From NCBI RefSeq assembly GCF_036324505.1, contig NC_086355.1:26222518-26286517 (forward strand): DNA of 64,000 nucleotides, written 5' to 3'. The notes beneath the pieces are model-generated. The model saw only the letters and a program-made list of their open reading frames with translations. It made no database searches and had not been told where the DNA came from. Source of the DNA: Eleginops maclovinus. Taxonomy: Eukaryota; Chordata; Actinopteri; Perciformes; Eleginopidae. Positions 58,955-64,000 of the stretch are shown here, in pieces; position 1 is the first letter of the stretch, and each line of letters starts with the position of its first letter. The position numbers were made by a program, and so were the translations under genes.

Positions 58955-59036
58955 ACCTGTCGTCTTTGGGGGGCCTCCTCCTACTCGGGGGCCCTAGGCA
59001 ATTGCCTACCATGCCTACCTGAACGCGACGGGCCTG
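54281..59036 (-). mobile_element. hAT transposon with CAGGCCCGT termini, apparently complete
   Basis: 4756 bp. Inverted ends CAGGCCCGT, with perfect 8-bp duplications ACAACGTG (54273-54280 and 59037-59044). GGGGGCCCTAGGCAA words recur near both ends. An A-run of about 29 lies at 58921-58949. It carries one multi-exon gene on the minus strand and is the youngest layer of this nest. Confidence 0.95.
54427..58620 (-). CDS. hAT transposase (ZMYM1-like, TTF finger), five exons, 882 aa, open
   Basis: Exon 1 (58620-58542) MKRNYLSGNQKKKKKREEEQ, typical of this type; exon 2 57631-57572; exon 3 57315-57217; exon 4 57013-56936; exon 5 56759-54427. Each junction has GT/AG and the same phase; 79+60+99+78+2333 bases give 883 codons with the stop. 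Exons 3 and 4 both encode an STPLPSSGSTEG acidic segment and arose by tandem duplication. Exon 5 has the finger region (HRSWLVYSIHTDGVFCFPC to KHECTKVH), the catalytic core (KYFSVIMDCTPDIS, RGQSYDNGSNMMG), IPCSSHTLNLVVSD, PLSGTRWEARI and the dimerisation block LPVSVASGERSFSSLKRIK. The first catalytic Asp is followed by Cys where Glu is usual. Expected role: excision and integration of this hAT. Confidence 0.88.
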
Positions 59037-61575
59037 ACAACGTGTAAGGCGGTGGGGACTTTGGGGGCAGAGAAGACGTCGGGGATGAAACTGGCAAAAG
59101 AGTGGGTTTTATGCACAGTAACCTCATCTGCTTCAGATATTATAAAACAGCAACGCGCACTTAGAAAAAAGGTATTTGAACATGCCCGTACCAAGGCTCA
59201 CCTAGCAGCAGCAAACATTCTCGAAAAGGCAAAAGTGGACACTTTAGGACAATCTATAATTAATAGTCAGTCTGAACAGATGGCCACTACAGCTCGCGTA
59301 TTTCGCACGGCGTACAAGGAGGCTAAACGCCACCGTCCCGCATATGGCTTCGAACAGGAGATTGATTGCCAAGAATTAAATGGACTCGATATGGGGAGAA
59401 TTTTACATTCCAATGTTGCATGTGGAAACATACAGAAACATATTTCTGAAGAAATGAAAAGAAAACAGTTTGAAAAAATAGTACAGTGCACTCCCAAAAT
59501 CAGTGTAATGCTGGATGAGTCAACCAGTTTAAGCAAAAAGAGCTGCTTGATAATATACATTAGGGCTCAGTTGCCCGATATGGACAAGCCTACAAACATT
59601 TTTACTGAACTCGTAGAGCTAGATGATCTAACTGCTCAAGGTATTGTCCACAAACTGTTGTCTGCTCTGGAGCGCCTGCATTTGACACAGGATTTTCTCT
59701 CTAAGACCCTCATTGGAGTAACTTGTGATGGTGCTTCGGTTATGTTAGGGCGTAAAAGCGGAGTGGCGAGTCGGCTCCAGGCCATGTTTCCCAACATTAC
59801 TGTGTGGCACTGCTCAGCCCACAGGCTTGAGCTTGCAGTCGCAGACGTAGTGAAAGAGATGGGTGCTATAAATCACTTTAAAATATTGATGGACAAGATA
59901 TATGCACTGTATAGCACATCTAACAAAAATCGAATGGAGCTGAGAGAGTCAGCTGAGAGCTTGGATGTCCAGCTATGCAAAATAGGTCGTATTTTAGACA
60001 CTAGATGGGTGGCATCAAGTTTTAGAACCATTGAAGCAGTGTGGAAGAACTACCCAGCACTTTACAAGCATTTCAAAACTGCATCAGAAGATCCCTCCCG
60101 TAACAGTGTCACAAAGCAAACATACAGTGGGCTTGCTATGCGCTTATCTTCGCATGCGTTTGTGAACAATTTAGGCATAATGTGCGATGCATTGCAAGAA
60201 TTATCTGAGCTCTCAGTCGAGCTTCAAAAACGAGACATTACCATCATTTCAGCACACAAGTCAATTTGTCGGGAAATCAGGGTACTTGAGGCCATGTCGG
60301 ATCGGCCAGGTCGCTACACTGAACTGAGCCAAAGGGGAATTGAGGAAAACTCTTTCCATGGCATCACGCTGAATGGAGGAAAATCAAGCGACAGATCACT
60401 CGACCCCAAGCAGTTGTTTCTAACTGTGGCCAAGAACTTGGAGGACCGTATGTTATCTCAAGGAGGCCGGATGCCAGATAAAACTGGATATAACAAGTTC
60501 ATTGAGGAGTTGAAGGTGCTTTACGCACAATACTGGCCCGAGGACGCAGGTGCGCTGTATGGAGAGACTGAGGTCGAGTCACTGTGTCAGCGCTTCAACA
60601 TTGCCAACCCGCGCGCAGTCATACGGGCCTACAGAAGGTACAGAGACTCAGATGGCAAAGACCCCCCCGATGAGCTGATGGAGTTACTTGTTGCTGTCAA
60701 CAGCATTCCAATTGCAAGTGCTGAATGTGAGCGCGGATTTTCACAAATGAACTTGATTTGCACTCCCAACCGTAGCTCTTTGCTCACATCCACCATGTCA
60801 TCTTTACTCTTCCTAAATCTTGTTGGACCCCCCCTGGCTAAATTCAATCCAGTCCCGTACGTGAGGTCCTGGGTGGCCAAAGGACACAGAACTGCCACAG
60901 ACACACGCAGTAAAAGTAGAAAAAAAGAGATGGAGGACAATCCGGACATGCTCGTGATGTGGGGTGTTTTAAACAACTAAATATGGTGAGCAAACATACT
61001 GTCTATTAATAGGCCGCCGTGCCAATCTTTGAATAATAAATATTTTTTTTACACATTAAACCTGTTGAGAAATTGATTGCTGGCTGTATACTGAAGTCCC
61101 ACCTGTGGTGATGTGTTGTTGTGCGTTGTGCGTACTATCCTAAAATAATTGTAAATTATCGTCATAACATTTATACCATGGATACTATTTGAAATCGAGG
61201 CTTGTATGTCCCACAGCGTTGCAAGTGGACATTTTCATGTTGTTTTCAGCACCTTTTATGTATACGTTCCGGGACCTGTACGCGTCTCGTCATCCCTGAG
61301 CTGTCATGTACTTTGCGTTCCGGCACCTTATGATTTACAAATTAAGCACTGCCTCCACCTCGAAGCTCGCAGCCTTCAAACGGCCTACTTCCCCGAAGAC
61401 CACACAGGCGAAAACATTGCTGCTGGCCTGAGAGAGGGGCTTGCGTGCTGGGATCTCACTGAAGACAACCTTGTCTGCATAACGACGGACAACGCGTCAA
61501 ATATGGTGAAAGCAGCACAGCTGAACGAATGGACCAGACTCCAGTGTTTCGGACACAGATTACATCTTGCTATTG

Positions 61576-61935
61576 GTAAGTTTCTGCTGAGAGAGAGAGA
61601 GGGAGAGAGAGTGTGTGTGTGTGCGTGTGCGTGTGTGTGCATGCACGCGCCTGTGTATCACTCTCTCCCACAAACACACACCACACTATTATTTCCCTTG
61701 TTCTTTAATGCTGTTAATTCTAGTTATGTTATGTCAACCCAACGCTGATGTACCCACCTCTCCTTATGTATTTTCTTTTTTGTTTTTGTCTTATGGTCTG
61801 ATGTTCTTGTATGTCATGATGTATGTAACCATAGCTTTGGCAACACTGTTCCCATAGTCATGCTAATAAAGCAAATTTGAGAGAGAGAGAGAAATGGTGA
61901 AACCTTGTATCACACAACTGCAATTGTTTGAGTTA
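61576..61935. repeat. (GA)n and (GT)n simple sequence
   Basis: Just after the ZBED splice donor lie GA repeats (about 61589-61607) and GT repeats (about 61612-61640); a short second GA tract lies at about 61879-61892. The rest is unrecognised and would be intron of the ZBED-like gene. Confidence 0.7.
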
Positions 61936-63993
61936 CCGTATTTTCCGCACTATAAGGCGCACTGTCAATGAATGGTCTATTTTCGAAATGTTTTCATATA
62001 TAAAGGCGCACCGGACTATAAGGCGCATTAAGCGAAATGTTGTTACCTCCAGCGTTGTTATGCTCTATACCGTAGTGAAGAGCAGCTGGGTATGTGACAC
62101 TCTCTGAGGAAAGAGGAGGGGGAAACAGCGGAGCTGGAGTAATCCTTTTTTATTGTCTTCGAACACCCGACAACGCAGCCAACCTGGCAACATCTTCACT
62201 TTCCCAAAACTACTTCTTCCGCACACACACGCCCACCCCGCATGTCGCTCTCCTACACACTCCTTTTCTACATGCCGTAAAACGGATACATATTATATAA
62301 TTATTAATTATATAACAGAAACAAAACAGTCAGATAAGTCAGTAATAAGTTCAGTTATAACACGTAAAATACAATAACGTTAGCGTATTCACAATAACTC
62401 TGAAAATTGTTCACTTATAACATGTAAAATACAACACAATACTCTTTTTCAGTTCCTTCCTCGTCCACAAATCCCTCAAATTCTTCATCTTCAGTGTCCG
62501 AGTTGAACAGTTGGGCGATTACGGCATCCAGCATGCCCGGATCCCTTTCGTCATTATCCGAGTCAGTGTCGTTGCTGCTACCTGGCAGCTCAGTGACGAT
62601 TCCGGCCTTCGTGAAAGCTCGGACCACAGTTGAGACTGATACATTAGCCCAGGCATCCACGGTCCATTGGCAGATAGTGGCGTAAATCGCCCGGCGCTGT
62701 CTCCCTGTCTTGGTGAATGTGTGTTCGCCTTCTGTCATCCACTGCTCCCACGCAGCTCGCAGTTTAACTTTGAACGCCCTGTTTACACCAATATCTAGCG
62801 GCTGGAGTACTTTAGTTATTCCACCCGGAATGATGGCAAACTCCGAATTAGTTTGCTTCACTTGTTTTTTGACAGCATCGGTGAGATGGGTGCGCATGGA
62901 GTCGCAGATCAATAGGGACGGAGATTTTTGGAAAAAGCCATCCGGTCTCTTGACGTAAATTTCTCTCAGCCACTCCCTCATCTTTTCCTCGTCCATCCAG
63001 CCCTTCGGGTTAACTTTGATAATGACGCCGGCTGGGAAATTCTCTTTTGGCAAAGTCTTCCTCTTGAAAATGACCATGGGTGGAAGTTTCTGGCCATTAG
63101 CCTGGCAACCGAGAACTACAGTGAAGGATGACTTCTCGTTCCCTGTCGTACGTATAGACACCGTTCTGGTCCCTGTTTTCTCCACAGTGCGGTTCACGGG
63201 GATATCAAAGGTGAGGGGAACCTCGTCCATGTTAGTGATGTGCTCTGGCCGGATCTTCTTTTCAGTGATCTTCTTTTCGCAGTATGCGCGGAAAGCGGCC
63301 AGCTTTTCTTCGTAATCTTTTGGCAGTTGCTGCGAGACGGTAGTTCGTGTGTGGATGGAGAGATGACGTCTTTTCATAAAACGAAAGCACCAAGAAGGAC
63401 CGCCTCGAAAGTCATTGATATTCATGTCCCGTGCTAACGCTGTTGCCTTTATTCGAATAGACTGTAGAGACGCTTCTACCTGCTGCTCTCTGTTCAATAA
63501 TCCACTGTTCAATGTTGTCCTCTAACTGCGGCCATCTCGCGTTGTTTCCTCGAAAACTCTGTGTGGTCTTCTTTACTTGGCGCAGGTCATCTTCTTGCTT
63601 CCTCCACTTCCGTATCATTGATTCATTAATGTTGAATTCTCTCCCAGCTGCTCTATTCCCATGTTCTACTGCGTGACTGATAGCCTTGAGTTTGAAGTCC
63701 GCGTCGTAAGCGTGTCTCTTGACCGGTGCCATTTGGTGCAACTCCGCGACGCTCCTGACTACGGTAGCCGTAATGCTGCAAGCGGTGCGGCTTTGTAGTT
63801 TACCAAAGTCGTACTAAAACATTTTGACAGAGCGCCGTGAGCGCTGTGTACCACACAAAATCACTTCGAGGTCAGTAAGCACAACCAGAATTACCGTAAT
63901 CCATATATAAGGCGCACTGGATTATAAAACGCACTGTTGTTTTTTGAGAAAATGTAAGGCTTTTAAGTGCGCCTTATAGTCCGGAAAATACGG
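61936..63993 (-). mobile_element. Tigger/pogo-like transposon (CCGTATTTTCCG ends)
   Basis: 2058 bp. Inverted ends CCGTATTTTCCG(C/G)ACTATAA then GGCGCAC, flanked by TA (61934-61935 and 63994-63995). The terminal word TATAAGGCGCAC recurs once more inside each end (near 62005-62025 and 63905-63920). One minus-strand transposase gene, with a frameshift. Confidence 0.93.
62415..63741 (-). pseudogene. Tigger/pogo-like DDE_1 transposase, one frameshift
   Basis: The start at 63741 reads MHQMAPVKRHAYDADFKLKA, followed by a helix-turn-helix (GNRAAGREFNINESMIRKWR) and the start of a CENP-B-like domain (QLEDNIEQWIIEQRAAGRSV). A one-base shift near 63470 moves the frame, which resumes with SLQSIRIKATALARDMNI and SWCFRFMKRRHLS. 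The DDE core follows: ITNMDEVPLTFD (first Asp), SLLICDSMRTHLT (second Asp) and TKVLQPLDIGVNRAFK (third Asp). An acidic C-terminus (SSNDTDSDNDERD, NSDTEDEEFEGF) ends at 62415. In its family the protein moves TA-flanked elements; the single lesion makes this copy inactive. Confidence 0.92.
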
Positions 63994-64000
63994 TACACTA

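Larger units (their letters stand above)
53748..60980 (+). pseudogene. hAT transposase, KIAA1586-like (copy B), interrupted by a hAT insertion
   Basis: Starts MSKRQLNLLSFFKKKEE and runs through a Gln/Glu-rich leader to GKSGLGCTTC at 54280, where a younger hAT has inserted. It resumes at 59045 with AVGTLGAEKTSGMK and stays open to 60980. The two coding parts sum to 2469 bases (823 codons including the stop), so the only visible lesion is the insertion. Domains are as in copy A: MLDESTSLS, CDGASVMLG, WHCSAHRLELAV and NSIPIASAECERGFSQMN. By eye the shared 642 C-terminal residues are identical to copy A, which means recent divergence of the two copies. Confidence 0.92.
53417..61351 (+). mobile_element. 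hAT transposon copy B (KIAA1586-like), split by another hAT
   Basis: Ends CAGTGGTTAATTTG and (complement) CAGTGCTTAATTTG, the same element as copy A in opposite orientation. Without its 4.76-kb insert and one duplication it is 3171 bp, against 3177 bp for copy A. The flanking duplication is imperfect (CCTCCACA / CCTCCACC, depending on where the end is set). The host ZBED frame, E-D-L-H-L-E-A-R, shows the site precisely. Confidence 0.92.
48671..61575 (+). mobile_element. ZBED-like hAT, host of the right-hand nest
   Basis: The left end TAGGGCTGAACGATATATCG is the widespread hAT terminus of fish. Its gene is split into 48951-49213, 52992-53416 and 61352-61575. It is separated by a pogo-like element (49214-52991) and hAT copy B (53417-61351). 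The right end was not found; the last visible exon ends at a splice donor at 61575. Confidence 0.8.
48951..61575 (+). pseudogene. ZBED4-like hAT transposase, split in three
   Basis: The first part has a BED finger: YTSVVWDYFGF, then VLCKTCLVRV and LYQHLKTQH (C2...H2). The frame continues across the pogo insertion (T-V then YDRCMATKSSS). A TAA replaces the expected Glu in HTEIT-AVTQCIAKDMM, a nonsense change. It goes on with KMPSRTYFSQTALPEL, KAVEFFAATTDMWSSRTAEP (first Asp) and YISEDLH. After hAT copy B it resumes with LEARSLQTAYFPEDHTGEN, CITTDNASNMVKA (second Asp) and CFGHRLHLAIG, ending at a GGTAAG donor. The rest of the gene was not found downstream. Confidence 0.85.

Noticed and set aside
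18501..60980. Domesticated host genes of the KIAA1586, ZMYM1 or ZBED type
   Set aside because: All copies lie within hAT ends with target duplications, and most are broken.

Overview
The window looks like intergenic DNA of a teleost (ray-finned) fish. No host gene, rRNA or ordinary tRNA gene could be recognised. The teleost assignment is inferred from the mix of elements: an L2/Maui-type LINE, an RTE/Rex3-type LINE with a GATG tail, many hAT elements, an ISL2EU-type element encoding a YqaJ nuclease, pogo/Tigger elements, a chromodomain Ty3/Gypsy remnant and long CA microsatellites.

Layout. 1-3.4 kb: unique-looking AT-rich DNA with two CA arrays. 3.4-18.0 kb: one L2 LINE cut by two DNA transposons. 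The first (3766-11963) has very long inverted arms carrying tRNA-like modules, and a second complete transposon (4358-9371) sits inside its left arm. That inner element encodes an intact 860-aa protein of a family I cannot name. The second insertion into the L2 (12144-16984) is ISL2EU-like. 18.1-21.3 kb: hAT copy A inside a tetranucleotide array. 22-35 kb: nested hAT elements, a possible LTR and foldback-like modules. 36-46 kb: remnants of L2, Ty3/Gypsy and L1-like elements, a small MITE, and long stretches with nothing recognisable. 48.6-61.6 kb: a ZBED-like hAT split by a pogo-like element (itself carrying a Rex3-like LINE) and by hAT copy B (itself carrying another hAT with a five-exon gene). 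61.9-64.0 kb: a Tigger-like element with exact ends.

Most insertions could be dated relative to each other because target duplications and reading frames rejoin across the inserts. By reading alone, three transposase genes are open from start to stop: the 860-aa protein (5614-8196), a three-exon pogo-like protein (433 aa, 49408-51159 minus) and a five-exon hAT protein (882 aa, 54427-58620 minus). The other transposase genes carry frameshifts, stops or insertions.

The best candidates for something undescribed are the 4358-9371 element, whose 15-bp GTCACCACCGTCAGA motif is clustered on both sides of its gene, and the enclosing element with paired tRNA-like modules in each inverted arm. All family names rest on remembered motifs and by-eye reading; no database search was run.
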